Notes under the pieces: model-generated | What the model saw: only the letters and a program-made list of their open reading frames with translations | The model's database searches: none | What the model was told of the DNA's origin: nothing | Shown: piece by piece, positions 37,829 through 47,132 of the stretch | How the letters are laid out: each line of letters starts with the position of its first letter | Numbering within the stretch: position 1 is the stretch's first letter | Program-made: the position numbers and the translations under genes | NCBI GenBank assembly: GCA_902615805.1 | Contig: CACMQH010000001.1 | Span: 1 to 64,000, forward strand | DNA length: 64,000 bases | Reading direction: 5' to 3' | Source of the DNA: Rhodospirillaceae bacterium | GTDB lineage: Bacteria > Pseudomonadota > Alphaproteobacteria > TMED109

Positions 37829-38801
37829 ATCGCTGTAAAGTTTTATTTACCAAATTATCTTTAACATTATGTAACAAGAAGTTAGTTATATTTTTACATG
37901 CAAGTTCTACCATAGATCTTCTAGTTGTATATGTTGCGCTTCCTGCATGAGGCATTAAAACAGTATTTTCCATACTCATTAATTGCTTACTAACTTTAGG
38001 TTCAAATTCAAAAACATCTAAACCTGCACCTGCTATAACTTTATTTTCTAAAGCTTCTACCAAATCATCTTCTTTGATAATTTTACCTCTGGCTAAATTT
38101 ATTATAAAAGCATCTTTTCTCATTAAAGCAAATGTTTCTTTTTTCATTAAATGTCTTGTCTGATCAGTTAACGGACACAATAATAAAACAAATTTACTTA
38201 CATTCAGTAAATGCCTTAAGCTTGAATAAGATGCATTAAAACTAGTTTCATCTTTATGATTAAGTTTTTTTCTATTATGATACAAAATTTTTAGATTAAA
38301 TGCGCTCGCTCTGGTGGCAACTTTTTTTCCTATATTACCCATACCTATTATCCCAAGTATTTGTTCGTTTAAATCTTCTCCTAAAAAAAGTGGCCAAGAA
38401 TTTTTTTTCCACTTTCCTGCTTTTACATAATTATTACCTGAGCAAATTTTTCTAGCTGATGCTATCAGTAAACCCATAGCTAAATCAGCCACAGCATCAT
38501 TTAAAATATTTGGGGTATTAAAAATTGCAATATTGTATTTAGTTGCAAACTCTACATCAACATTATCATAACCTACTGAAACATTAGATATAACCTTCAA
38601 TATATTACAATTTTTTTTAATATATTCATTACTTATAATATTACCCTGACTTATGACTCCTTCAAAACCACTAGCGTGTGCAATTAATTCTTCAGGTGAT
38701 AATATTTTTTCATTAGCATTATGCACATTTACAAAAAAATTATCTTCTAGAAATTTTTTCTGACTTTCATCTAGAAAACAATGAGCAAATATTTTTGTCA
38801 T
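37821..38801 (-). CDS. D-2-hydroxyacid dehydrogenase family protein
   Basis: NAD(P)-dependent D-isomer-specific 2-hydroxyacid dehydrogenase, 326 residues, closest in pattern to glycerate dehydrogenase/glyoxylate reductase. It has the nucleotide motif GIIGMGNIGKKVATRA, the substrate arginine in INLARGKIIKEDDL, the glutamate in DVFEFEPKVS and the catalytic histidine in VLMPHAGSATYTTR. It is preceded by the FAH-family gene (17-base gap) and overlaps the SDR. The physiological substrate is not determined by sequence. Confidence 0.92.
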   Translation of the reverse strand: MTKIFAHCFLDESQKKFLEDNFFVNVHNANEKILSPEELIAHASGFEGVISQGNIISNEYIKKNCNILKVISNVSVGYDNVDVEFATKYNIAIFNTPNILNDAVADLAMGLLIASARKICSGNNYVKAGKWKKNSWPLFLGEDLNEQILGIIGMGNIGKKVATRASAFNLKILYHNRKKLNHKDETSFNASYSSLRHLLNVSKFVLLLCPLTDQTRHLMKKETFALMRKDAFIINLARGKIIKEDDLVEALENKVIAGAGLDVFEFEPKVSKQLMSMENTVLMPHAGSATYTTRRSMVELACKNITNFLLHNVKDNLVNKTLQRYE

Positions 38802-38818
38802 CTATTTAAAACTATAAT

Positions 38819-39712
38819 TTATTTTTTCCAAGTAATTACTTTTTGTATTTGTACACCTAAGCCATCAATGCCTAATTTCATCTCGTCGCCTTTTTTTAAG
38901 TACCTTGGAGGCTTCATTCCCATACCCACTCCTGGAGGAGTACCAGTTGCTATTATGTCCCCCGGATAAAGCGTCATATAATGGCTCACATAAGAAATTA
39001 ATTCTTTTATGTTAAAAACCATAGTCTTAGTATTTCCATTCTGCATTTTTTTACCATTTAACTCTAACCATATAGACAAATTCTGAGGTCTTGAAATTTC
39101 ATCTTTAGTCACTAGCCAAGGCCCTACTGGACAAAAAGTATCACACCCTTTACCTCTAGTCCATTGACCTGCAGCAGCATCAAGTTGATAAGCCCTTTCT
39201 GAAACATCATTTACAATGGTATATCCTGCAACATATTGCATAGCTTTAGACTCTGGTACAGATCTAGCTTTATCACCAATTACTATACCAAGTTCGACTT
39301 CCCAGTCAGATCGCTTGCTATCTACTAGTCTTGAAGGAGTTTTTCCCTTTTTTGGTATTATTCCTTTAGGTAGCATTACTTCATCATTTGGCCCAGATAA
39401 AGAAGATGTAGGCTTTAAAAAAATGATTGGTTCTTTGGGTAGTGGTGAACCCACTTCTTTAGCATGATCTACATAATTTAAGCCTATACAGACAATTTTA
39501 CCTATATCAGAAACAGGGACACCTAACCTAGGTTTCCCTCTAACAATATTAAGTTTTTTTAAGTTTACTCTTTGTACAAGTTTTAGAGAGTTTGGGTTAA
39601 TAGCCTTGCTATCTATATCTTTTAACTTTGTAGATAAATCTCTTATCTGCCCCTCTTCGTCTATTATTCCTGGTTTTTCTCTACCTAGTTTTCCAAACCT
39701 TACTAACTTCAT
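38819..39712 (-). CDS. Fumarylacetoacetate hydrolase family protein
   Basis: FAH-fold enzyme acting on 2-oxo acids (hydrolase, decarboxylase or lyase). After an N-terminal MKLVRFGKLGREKPGI segment come IVCIGLNYVDHAKEVG, EPIIFLKPTSSLSGPND and DWEVELGIVIGDKAR with the acidic metal ligands, then VNDVSERAYQLDAAAGQW and GDIIATGTPPGVGMGMKPP. I chose the ATG at 39712 because GGAG lies 11 bases upstream; a longer TTG start at 39727 would include that SD. It is the first gene of the operon running toward hemA. Confidence 0.92.
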   Translation of the reverse strand: MKLVRFGKLGREKPGIIDEEGQIRDLSTKLKDIDSKAINPNSLKLVQRVNLKKLNIVRGKPRLGVPVSDIGKIVCIGLNYVDHAKEVGSPLPKEPIIFLKPTSSLSGPNDEVMLPKGIIPKKGKTPSRLVDSKRSDWEVELGIVIGDKARSVPESKAMQYVAGYTIVNDVSERAYQLDAAAGQWTRGKGCDTFCPVGPWLVTKDEISRPQNLSIWLELNGKKMQNGNTKTMVFNIKELISYVSHYMTLYPGDIIATGTPPGVGMGMKPPRYLKKGDEMKLGIDGLGVQIQKVITWKK

Positions 39713-39811
39713 AATTCTTATCTCCAATCAATTTGCTAATTTGTATAAATAAATTATATTACTGTAAGAATGATAAAATAACAATTAACTTTAAGGCATA
39801 GGAATTACACT

Positions 39812-40789
39812 TTGAAGCTTAGAACTATAATTAAAAAAAATAATAATAAAAATATCTCAGAAGTTGTAGCAAGATTAAAAGCAGGGGAAGTGATCGGATT
39901 GCCTACTGAAACTGTGTATGGGTTAGCAGGTAGATGTGATAGTAAAAAGACAATTGAAAATATATATAAAATCAAAAATAGACCAAAAAGTAACCCTTTA
40001 ATCATTCATTACTCAAATATAAATGATGCCCTGAATGATATACATAAAGACTCAAGAGCTGTAGACTTAGCTAATAGATTTTGGCCTGGCCCTTTAACTT
40101 TAGTAGCCAAAGTAAAAAATAGGTCTATTTGTAAATCTGCTTTATCAAACATGAATACCATAGCCGTAAGGGTCCCATCTAATAGCGTATTTTTAAGAAT
40201 TTTAAGTAAACTTAAAATACCGTTGGCGGCTCCAAGCGCTAATCGATATGGTAAAATAAGTCCCACAAGTGCAAGTGATGTTTATGAAGAATTAAATGGA
40301 AAAATATCCGTTATTTTAGATGGGGGCGACTCATTAATTGGTTTAGAATCTACTGTTATTGACTTAACAAAAAAAAAAGCAAAGATTATCAGACATGGTG
40401 GTATAAATAAAAAGGAACTTAATTCGATTATGCCTCTATATGATAATGATAATAAAGAAAAATTAAAAGTGTTCATTTCTCCAGGACTGTCTAATTCTCA
40501 TTATAAGCCTGATACCTCGTTAAGAATAAATGCCCTTAGACCTAGGAAAAATGAGGCATGGCTTGCTTTTGGAACTATTCCAAAAAGTTTTAAAGGTATA
40601 GCTCTAACTTTAAGTGAAAAAAAATGTTTGAAAGAAAGTGCTAAAAATTTATATAAAATGTTAAGATCTTTAGATAAAAAAAAATGTAGTAGAATTGCAG
40701 TGCAAAAAATACCTAAACTTGGTTTAGGAATAGCTATCAATGATCGTTTAAAAAGAGCTGCCTTTAATGATAAAACCAATGTCAAATAA
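39812..40789 (+). CDS. L-threonylcarbamoyladenylate synthase (Sua5 type)
   Basis: First step of the universal tRNA t6A37 modification: forms threonylcarbamoyl-AMP. The 325-residue protein is the long Sua5 form, with a YrdC domain (VIGLPTETVYGLAGR, KNRPKSNPLIIHY, FWPGPLTLVAK, RVPSNSVFLRIL, APSANRYGKISPTSASDV) and a C-terminal Sua5 domain joined by SPGLSNSHYKPD. The start appears to be TTG at 39812 with AGGA about ten bases upstream; no ATG precedes the conserved core. It overlaps the next gene by up to 23 bases. Confidence 0.94.
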   Translation: MKLRTIIKKNNNKNISEVVARLKAGEVIGLPTETVYGLAGRCDSKKTIENIYKIKNRPKSNPLIIHYSNINDALNDIHKDSRAVDLANRFWPGPLTLVAKVKNRSICKSALSNMNTIAVRVPSNSVFLRILSKLKIPLAAPSANRYGKISPTSASDVYEELNGKISVILDGGDSLIGLESTVIDLTKKKAKIIRHGGINKKELNSIMPLYDNDNKEKLKVFISPGLSNSHYKPDTSLRINALRPRKNEAWLAFGTIPKSFKGIALTLSEKKCLKESAKNLYKMLRSLDKKKCSRIAVQKIPKLGLGIAINDRLKRAAFNDKTNVK

Positions 40790-42182
40790 AATAAAAAAAC
40801 TTAAAGATAAATTAAACAAGACTATATGGACAGATAACATTGAAAAGTTAAAGTCTCATTTATATGAACAAAGGGGAAATATTCAAGGAAAATCATCTTT
40901 ACTAATGCTCCCTAAAAATACTGCAGACGTAGTAAAAATTGTAAAATTTTGTAATAAAAATAAAATATCAATCGTACCTCAAGGTGGTAGAACAGGTTTA
41001 TGCGGAGGAACCGTGCCAAATAAAAATGGTAGAGAAGTTCTTCTTTCCACAGAAAAAATGGATAAAATTATTGAAGTTAGTAAAGATGGCTTTTACATGA
41101 TAGTTCAAGCAGGCTGTCCTTTATTATTAATTAAAAAAATAGCTTTTGAAAATAATAGATTTTTTCCTCTTTCTTTGCCTTCTGAAAGTTCTTGTACAAT
41201 AGGAGGAAATATTTCTACTAATGCTGGGGGAGCAGCTGTTTTAAAATACGGGATGACAAAGGAATTAGTTGAAGGCATTGAAGTTGTCCTTCCTAATGGA
41301 GAAATCATTAATTCTATTAAAAATATAGAAAAAGATAATAGAGGGTTTGATCCAAAATATCTTCATATCGGCTCTGAGGGGACCTTGGGAATAATAACTA
41401 AGGTTAAAATAAGGCTATTTCCAGAAATTAAGAAAAAAACAATGGCTATTGTAGCAACTGATACAATTAATAATTTAATAAACTTCCTTAAAATCATAAA
41501 AAATGATTGCTATGAATATTTTAGCTCTTTTGAAATTAATACAAATATTGGCCTAAATCTTATCAATAAATTTTACAATGACATACCTATACCGTTTGAT
41601 AATCAATACAATTGGTATGCAATAGTAGAGTTATCTTCTTATGACAATGTAAATTTAGAAAAAAAAATAAGTGATATCATTGGTAAATCAATTAAAAATA
41701 AAATAATATTTGATGCTATTATTCCTCAAAATTTAAAACAATATAATAATATTTGGAAAACAAGAGAACTTTTATCAGAAGCACAAAAACTTAATGGTAA
41801 ATCTATTAAACATGATATTTCGATACCCATAGAAAAAATTCCATTATTTATTAAAAAAGCTAGAAAATTTCTTACTGACTTTCGTAAAAATAATATTTTG
41901 ATATTTGGACACCTTGCTGAAGGTAACCTTCACTACAATGTTTCTAAACCTAAAACAATGTCTATGTTAGTTTTTAATAAATTGCATAAAAAGGTTAATA
42001 GTAATATATTTAAATTGGTACATGATTTAGGAGGAAGCTTCTCTGCTGAACATGGTATTGGTTTAATCAAAAAGAAGGAATTTAAAAAATATACTTCTAA
42101 GGAAGAGTTTATAATAAAATATAATTTAAAAAAATTGTTAGACCCCAACAATATAATGAACCCCGGGAAAATATTTAATTAA
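40767..42182 (+). CDS. FAD-linked D-2-hydroxyacid dehydrogenase (GlcD/D2HGDH type)
   Basis: 471-residue flavoprotein of the PCMH/vanillyl-alcohol-oxidase fold. The FAD-binding part has VPQGGRTGLCGGTVPN near residue 70, NISTNAGGAAVLKYGMTKELV near 147 and GSEGTLGIITK near 205; the C-terminal substrate domain ends with LAEGNLHYN, AEHGIGLIKK and LDPNNIMNPGKIF. Candidate substrates are D-2-hydroxyglutarate, D-lactate or glycolate. It starts at ATG 40767 or 40779, inside the sua5 3' end, a common neighbourhood in alphaproteobacteria. Confidence 0.91.
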   Translation: MIKPMSNKIKKLKDKLNKTIWTDNIEKLKSHLYEQRGNIQGKSSLLMLPKNTADVVKIVKFCNKNKISIVPQGGRTGLCGGTVPNKNGREVLLSTEKMDKIIEVSKDGFYMIVQAGCPLLLIKKIAFENNRFFPLSLPSESSCTIGGNISTNAGGAAVLKYGMTKELVEGIEVVLPNGEIINSIKNIEKDNRGFDPKYLHIGSEGTLGIITKVKIRLFPEIKKKTMAIVATDTINNLINFLKIIKNDCYEYFSSFEINTNIGLNLINKFYNDIPIPFDNQYNWYAIVELSSYDNVNLEKKISDIIGKSIKNKIIFDAIIPQNLKQYNNIWKTRELLSEAQKLNGKSIKHDISIPIEKIPLFIKKARKFLTDFRKNNILIFGHLAEGNLHYNVSKPKTMSMLVFNKLHKKVNSNIFKLVHDLGGSFSAEHGIGLIKKKEFKKYTSKEEFIIKYNLKKLLDPNNIMNPGKIFN

Positions 42183-42191
42183 AGGAAAATT

Positions 42192-43967
42192 ATGGAAAAA
42201 TATACAGCTCCTGTAGAAGATATGTCTTTCATTCTAACTAATCTATTGGATATTGATAATTATTTAAAAAATATAAATAATAAGGAACTATCTTTTGATA
42301 GTTTAAAAATGATTATTGAAGAAGCAGGTAAGTTCGCTTGTGATGAATTAGATACAATAAATCAAGAAGGTGATCAAAAGGGAATTAAACTAGAAAATGG
42401 TGTGGTAAGAATGCCTGAAAGCTTTATTAAAGCTTATAAAAAATTTGTTAATACTGGTTGGTTTTCAATCATAGGTGAAAAAAAATATGGGGGTCAAGAT
42501 TTACCTTTAGCAGCAGTAGTAATGATTAACGAAATTTGGCATTCAACTAATATGAGTTTCGCTACTAATAATATGTTAACTCAAGGAGCAGTGGAACTTC
42601 TAGAAAGTCATGGCAATGAAAAGCAAAAAGAATATTATTTACCTAATCTGATTTCCGGTAAGTGGAGTGGTACCATGAACTTAACTGAACCACATGCTGG
42701 ATCTGATCTATCTTCAATCAAAACTAAAGCAATTGAAAAAGATAAAAAATTTTTAATCAAAGGAACAAAAATTTATATTACTCACGGAGATCAAGATATG
42801 AGTGATAATATTATTCACCTTGTATTAGCTAAGTTGCCTAATGCTCCTGAAGGAGTAAGAGGTATTTCTCTTTTTTTAGTTCCTAAATATTATTTTAATG
42901 ATAAAGGAACCAAAGTGAAAAACGATATTAAGGTTGTTTCTGTAGAACATAAACTAGGTCATCATGCAAGCCCTACTTGTGTTTTAAGTTTTGGAGAAAA
43001 TGAAGGCGCAATTGGTGAGCTTGTTGGCGAACCTAATCAAGGTTTAAAAGCAATGTTTACAATGATGAATAATGCTAGATTAAATGTGGGGGTGCAGGGT
43101 TTAGCTATATCTGAAAGAGCTTATCAAAAGGCGCTAAGTTTTTCTAAAGAGAGGATACAAGGCTATTCATTAAATAAGAACATCACAGGGCATGTTGAGA
43201 TAATAAAACATCCAGATGTAAAAAGAATGTTAATGGAAATGAAATCTCAAACTGAAGCAATGCGTGGACTTGCAGTTACAACTGGTAATTTTATAGATAA
43301 ATATAAAAACTTCCCAAATTCTCCTGAAGGAAAAGAATGCCTTTTTATTTCTAATTTGTTAACTCCTATTGTTAAAGCATGGTGTACCGATCAATCAATT
43401 TATATTACCTCTTTAGGTGTGCAAGTTCATGGAGGTATGGGTTTTATAGAAGATACAGGAGCTGCGCAATATTATCGGGATTGTAGAATATTAGCAATTT
43501 ATGAAGGGACTAACGGAATTCAAGCATTAGATTTATTAAGAAGAAAACTTTTCCAAGAGAATGGTGAAACTTATAAAAAAGTATTACAAATAATTAAAAA
43601 TACCGCAGAGTTAGCTATAAATAGTGAAAATAATAATTTAAGAGAAATGGGAGAGTTATTATTTAAAAGCCTTGATATTATTGAAGATTGTAGCGTTTGG
43701 TTAATTAATAAGTATGAAGAAAATCCGGAAATTTCAGCCGCAGGAGCTACACCATTTTTAAATATGTTTGGCTGGGTATTAGGTGGTTGGGTAATGTTAG
43801 ATTCTGCTAACAAAGCACAACTTATAATTTTAAAAGACAAGAATAACAAATTTGCTAAAGAAAAAATTAATACAGCATCCTTTTTTTGTAATACATATCT
43901 GCCTTTAGCCTCTTCATTGCAAAACACAATAAAAAAATCTTTTTATGCTATAGAAAACTTTAATTAA
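42192..43967 (+). CDS. DmdC/AidB-like acyl-CoA dehydrogenase
   Basis: 591-residue acyl-CoA dehydrogenase with the extra C-terminal domain seen in 3-methylmercaptopropionyl-CoA dehydrogenase (DmdC). It opens YTAPVEDMSFILTNLL, like DmdC, and has GTMNLTEPHAGSDL, GTKIYITHGDQDMSDNIIHLVLA (quoted to DNI), VQVHGGMGFIED and the catalytic-region IYEGTNGIQALDLLRRKL. The DmdC substrate is inferred, not shown; medium-chain acyl-CoAs are possible. AAAGGA precedes the ATG. Its stop shares a TTAA with the convergent dehydratase gene. A DmdB-type ligase at the right window edge fits this theme. Confidence 0.9.
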   Translation: MEKYTAPVEDMSFILTNLLDIDNYLKNINNKELSFDSLKMIIEEAGKFACDELDTINQEGDQKGIKLENGVVRMPESFIKAYKKFVNTGWFSIIGEKKYGGQDLPLAAVVMINEIWHSTNMSFATNNMLTQGAVELLESHGNEKQKEYYLPNLISGKWSGTMNLTEPHAGSDLSSIKTKAIEKDKKFLIKGTKIYITHGDQDMSDNIIHLVLAKLPNAPEGVRGISLFLVPKYYFNDKGTKVKNDIKVVSVEHKLGHHASPTCVLSFGENEGAIGELVGEPNQGLKAMFTMMNNARLNVGVQGLAISERAYQKALSFSKERIQGYSLNKNITGHVEIIKHPDVKRMLMEMKSQTEAMRGLAVTTGNFIDKYKNFPNSPEGKECLFISNLLTPIVKAWCTDQSIYITSLGVQVHGGMGFIEDTGAAQYYRDCRILAIYEGTNGIQALDLLRRKLFQENGETYKKVLQIIKNTAELAINSENNNLREMGELLFKSLDIIEDCSVWLINKYEENPEISAAGATPFLNMFGWVLGGWVMLDSANKAQLIILKDKNNKFAKEKINTASFFCNTYLPLASSLQNTIKKSFYAIENFN

Positions 43968-44782
43968 CTTATTAATTGTATTTCAGATGAAAAGGCAATA
44001 TCATTTTTCTCTTTTAATACTTTAGCAACTATCACTGACTTGTCTAATCTCGACCTATATAACTTTAAGGTTATCTTTTCATTTACATAAATAGGCTTTA
44101 ATAATGAAAAACTATATCTGCTGATATCTTTTTTTATGAAGCTATTTATTTCATTAATAACGAAAGTGGCTGTTAAAGGGCCATGCACCAATAAATTTTT
44201 ATGTCCCTCAACATTAGTAGTATAATCTAAGTCATAGTGAATCCTATGACTATTATAAGTTAATGCTGAATATCTAAATAAATCTATGTTATTAAATTTA
44301 AATTTTTTTTTATGTAACAATTTTAAATTAATATTATTAGATTTTTTTTTACCTTTATTAGAAACATGATTATTTTTAACAAAAACAATTGTTTGAGTTT
44401 CTTGTAAAACCTCTAAGTTATCTCTGAAAAAAGTATTTGCTAAATTTAAAAAGTAAATATTTTCATTATCAGACTTCTTTTTAATTAACGGTTTAATTAC
44501 CGTTATTTTTTTTATTTTATCTTCAAAATAAATTTTTTTCTTAAAAACTAAATTGGCTCCTGCAAACATTCTTTTATACCCTTTTAGTAAAGGAATATTT
44601 TTACCTCTTTTAGGGTGCCCATCAAAGCCTAAATCTTTTTTATTAAAGTTTTCATTAAAGAATATCCAATGTGCTCCATATGGAACTATTTTTTTTTTAT
44701 ACAAAAATTTACTACCAAGAATATTTTCAAGAAAATTAACTTTATTTTTATCAATAAGATCAAAATTTGTATTTGTCTTCAT
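43964..44782 (-). CDS. MaoC-like (hot-dog) acyl-CoA dehydratase, mesaconyl/itaconyl-CoA hydratase-like
   Basis: 272-residue double hot-dog protein with an FAS1-type dehydratase N-terminal half (HWIFFNENFNKKDLGFDGHPKRG, quoted as GFDGHPKRG) and a C-terminal catalytic half. The hydratase signature is YNSHRIHYDLDYTTNVEGH followed by LLVHGPLTATF, with the Asp/His-type catalytic pair region. Members act as mesaconyl-C4-CoA or itaconyl-CoA hydratases, or on other beta-hydroxyacyl-CoAs. It overlaps the CoA-transferase gene by four bases, forming an operon with it and an acyl-CoA dehydrogenase. Confidence 0.85.
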   Translation of the reverse strand: MKTNTNFDLIDKNKVNFLENILGSKFLYKKKIVPYGAHWIFFNENFNKKDLGFDGHPKRGKNIPLLKGYKRMFAGANLVFKKKIYFEDKIKKITVIKPLIKKKSDNENIYFLNLANTFFRDNLEVLQETQTIVFVKNNHVSNKGKKKSNNINLKLLHKKKFKFNNIDLFRYSALTYNSHRIHYDLDYTTNVEGHKNLLVHGPLTATFVINEINSFIKKDISRYSFSLLKPIYVNEKITLKLYRSRLDKSVIVAKVLKEKNDIAFSSEIQLIS

Positions 44783-45897
44783 TGTGTTTTGAACTCTTTT
44801 CTTATCTTTAATGAATGTTCTCCTAATTCAGGGATCTTACCAAAGCTTTTTTTATTTTCTATAGTCACTGGAGGAACAAAAACAAACTTTTTATTTTTTT
44901 TTGTAACATAAGATTTTTTTAATTGCGGATGATTAGAAAAATCTTTGATAGAATTTAAAAGCCCAAAAGCTATTTTTAATTTTTTAAATTTTTTAATTAA
45001 AATATTAGAACTTAATTTGCTGAACTCTCTAGTTATTAAACTATTTAAACTTTCTTTATTAATTAATCTTAAGCTAGGTGTTTTATATTTAGACTCTGAT
45101 ATTTTTGAAACTTTAATTATTTCTTTTGAAAATGCTCTCCATTCACGTTCATTTTGAATAGAAAACAAAATGTTTTTATTATCTTTAGTTAAAAAAGCTC
45201 CGTAAGGTACTATTGATGGATGTGATAAACCTACTCTTTTAGGAGCACTTTTAGTATAGAAATATTGAAGAAAAGGTACATTCATCCATTCACTTAGACT
45301 CTCAAATAAAGAAATTTTTATAGCTGATCCTTTACCAGAAAACTCTTTTTTAATAAGCGCTTCTAAAATTAAACTATAAGCATTCATTCCACAGGCTATA
45401 TCACATACAGACACTCCCACTCTTCCTGGAGCATCTGGTGTGCCAGTTAAACTGCATAGTGCTGTTTCAGCTTGTACTAATAAATCATATGCTTTTAATT
45501 TTGAATAGGGTCCTGTTTCTCCAAAACCTGAAATGTCACAAGTAATTAAAGAGTGATACTTCTTTCTTAAAGTAGAACTATCTAGCCCTACTTTTTTTAA
45601 AACACCTGGCCCTAAGTTTTGAACAAAAACATCAGCTTTTGAAATTATTTTTTTTAGAAGTTTCACATCTTCATTATTTTTTATATTAGCAACTAAACTT
45701 TCTTTACCCCTATTTAGCCAAACAAAGTAAGTACTATCTCCCTTTACAAAGTCATCATAATACCTAGCAAAATCTCCTTCTTTGCGCTCTACTTTTATTA
45801 CTCTTGCTCCTGCATCCGCAAGCTTTGCTGTACAATATGGAGCTGCTACTGCCTGTTCAATTGAAACTATTAATTTATCTTTAAAGTAATTTTTCAC
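44779..45897 (-). CDS. CaiB/BaiF family (class III) CoA-transferase
   Basis: Transfers CoA between acids by the family III mechanism; 372 residues, forming interlocked dimers. N-terminal VSIEQAVAAPYCTAKLADAGARVIKVERKEGDFARYYD (quoted as AAPYCTAKLADAGARVIKVE) is the family signature, with FVQNLGPGVLKKVGLD, ITCDISGFGETGPY, the catalytic-Asp region KAYDLLVQAETAL and GVSVCDIACGMNAYS. It lies between the dehydratase and an acyl-CoA dehydrogenase; the three could convert a dicarboxylic or branched acid via its CoA ester (inference). Confidence 0.92.
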   Translation of the reverse strand: MKNYFKDKLIVSIEQAVAAPYCTAKLADAGARVIKVERKEGDFARYYDDFVKGDSTYFVWLNRGKESLVANIKNNEDVKLLKKIISKADVFVQNLGPGVLKKVGLDSSTLRKKYHSLITCDISGFGETGPYSKLKAYDLLVQAETALCSLTGTPDAPGRVGVSVCDIACGMNAYSLILEALIKKEFSGKGSAIKISLFESLSEWMNVPFLQYFYTKSAPKRVGLSHPSIVPYGAFLTKDNKNILFSIQNEREWRAFSKEIIKVSKISESKYKTPSLRLINKESLNSLITREFSKLSSNILIKKFKKLKIAFGLLNSIKDFSNHPQLKKSYVTKKNKKFVFVPPVTIENKKSFGKIPELGEHSLKIRKEFKTQ

Positions 45898-45900
45898 CTT

Positions 45901-47055
45901 TTAATAAGACCTCGGAAAACCTAAAACTTTATGTGCAACATATGCTAATATCATATTTGTAGATACTGGGGCAATTTGATAAAGTCTAGTTTCTCTAAAC
46001 TTTCTCTCGATATTATATTCTTCTGCAAAAGAAAAACCGCCAAATGTTTGCATTGCAGCCTCCGCAGCTTCCCAAGAAGCTTCAGCTGCTAATAATTTTG
46101 ATATATTTGCTTCCTTACCACAATCTTGTCCTCTATTAAATAAATTACATCCCTCAATTAAAACAAGTTCAGCGGCAAATGTTCGTGAATATGCTTTAGC
46201 AACCGGAAATTGAATACCTTGGTTTTTGCCTATTGGTCTTCCAAAAACTTCTCTCTTATTTCCATATTCTACACTTTTATCAATAAAATATTTTGCATCT
46301 CCAATGCATTCAGAAGCAATTAATAATCGCTCGGCATTAAGTCCGTTTAAAATATATTTAAAACCTTGCCCTTCTTCACCAATTATACAACTCTCATCTA
46401 CTTCTAGGTTATCAAAAAATATCTCTGTTGTAGAGTGATTTACCATTGTCCTTATTGACTTTATTATAATTTCTTTTCCTATATGTTTTCTCATATCTAT
46501 AAGAAAGAGCGATAAAGAATTTTTACTATCTTTAGCTTCTTGGTTGGTCTTTACTAAAAGCATAATTAAATCTGAGTATTCTGCTCTACTTGTCCATACT
46601 TTTTGTCCATTGATGATATATTTATTACCTTTTTTTTTAGCTCTAGTTTGAATTGACAAAGTATCAGTACCACTAGTTGGTTCAGTTACTCCAAATGCTT
46701 GAAGCCTCAAATTACCGTTAGCTATATCAAACAGATATTTTTCCTTTAAAATATCAGATCCATATTTTAGTAATGAACCCATAATATACATTTGTGCGTG
46801 ACAAGCTGCACCGTTTCCTCCATTCCTGTGAATTTCTTCTAAAATTACTGAAGCAGCCCTTATGCTCAAACCGCTACCACCATACTTCTCAGGTATTAAG
46901 CAGGCTAAGTATCCAGCTTCAGTCAAACTTTTCACAAATTTACTAGGATATTCTCTTTTAATGTCTAAATCTCTCCAATAAGTCTCAGGAAATTTCTTGA
47001 AAATAGACCTTATGCCATCTCTTAAATCCTTCCAATCTGATTTAGTTTCAATCAT
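45901..47055 (-). CDS. Acyl-CoA dehydrogenase family protein
   Basis: 384-residue FAD enzyme of the ACAD fold: LIPEKYGGSGLSIRAAS, GVTEPTSGTDTLSIQTRAKK (flavin contact), GQKVWTSRAEYSD, the GEEGQGFKYIL segment and AAMQTFGGFSFAEEYN. Where common ACADs carry the catalytic Glu in a YEGT/S motif, this one reads RLYQIAPVSTNM, so the base is either elsewhere or the activity differs. It is the first gene of the CoA-transferase/dehydratase operon and divergent from moaA across 77 bases. Confidence 0.88.
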   Translation of the reverse strand: MIETKSDWKDLRDGIRSIFKKFPETYWRDLDIKREYPSKFVKSLTEAGYLACLIPEKYGGSGLSIRAASVILEEIHRNGGNGAACHAQMYIMGSLLKYGSDILKEKYLFDIANGNLRLQAFGVTEPTSGTDTLSIQTRAKKKGNKYIINGQKVWTSRAEYSDLIMLLVKTNQEAKDSKNSLSLFLIDMRKHIGKEIIIKSIRTMVNHSTTEIFFDNLEVDESCIIGEEGQGFKYILNGLNAERLLIASECIGDAKYFIDKSVEYGNKREVFGRPIGKNQGIQFPVAKAYSRTFAAELVLIEGCNLFNRGQDCGKEANISKLLAAEASWEAAEAAMQTFGGFSFAEEYNIERKFRETRLYQIAPVSTNMILAYVAHKVLGFPRSY

Positions 47056-47096
47056 ATTTATTATTATATAAAAAAAAATATTTTAATCAAAAAAGA

Positions 47097-47130
47097 TTGA
47101 ATTAATTATGCACAAGTGTATATAATACAC
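47097..47130 (+). promoter_or_regulatory. Predicted moaA promoter with palindromic -10 region
   Basis: TTGAAT (47097-47102), 18-base spacer, then a perfect TATAAT (47121-47126). The moaA ATG begins at 47133, seven bases after the -10, where transcription should start, so a leaderless mRNA is predicted. The -10 is embedded in an inverted repeat GTGTAT-ATA-ATACAC (47116-47130), which could be an operator. Sequence-based prediction. Confidence 0.45.
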
Positions 47131-47132
47131 AT

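Noticed and set aside
44553-44911. Two overlapping plus-strand frames (79-80 codons) across the dehydratase/CoA-transferase junction
   Set aside because: Both are shadows of the overlapping minus-strand genes, which carry clear family motifs.
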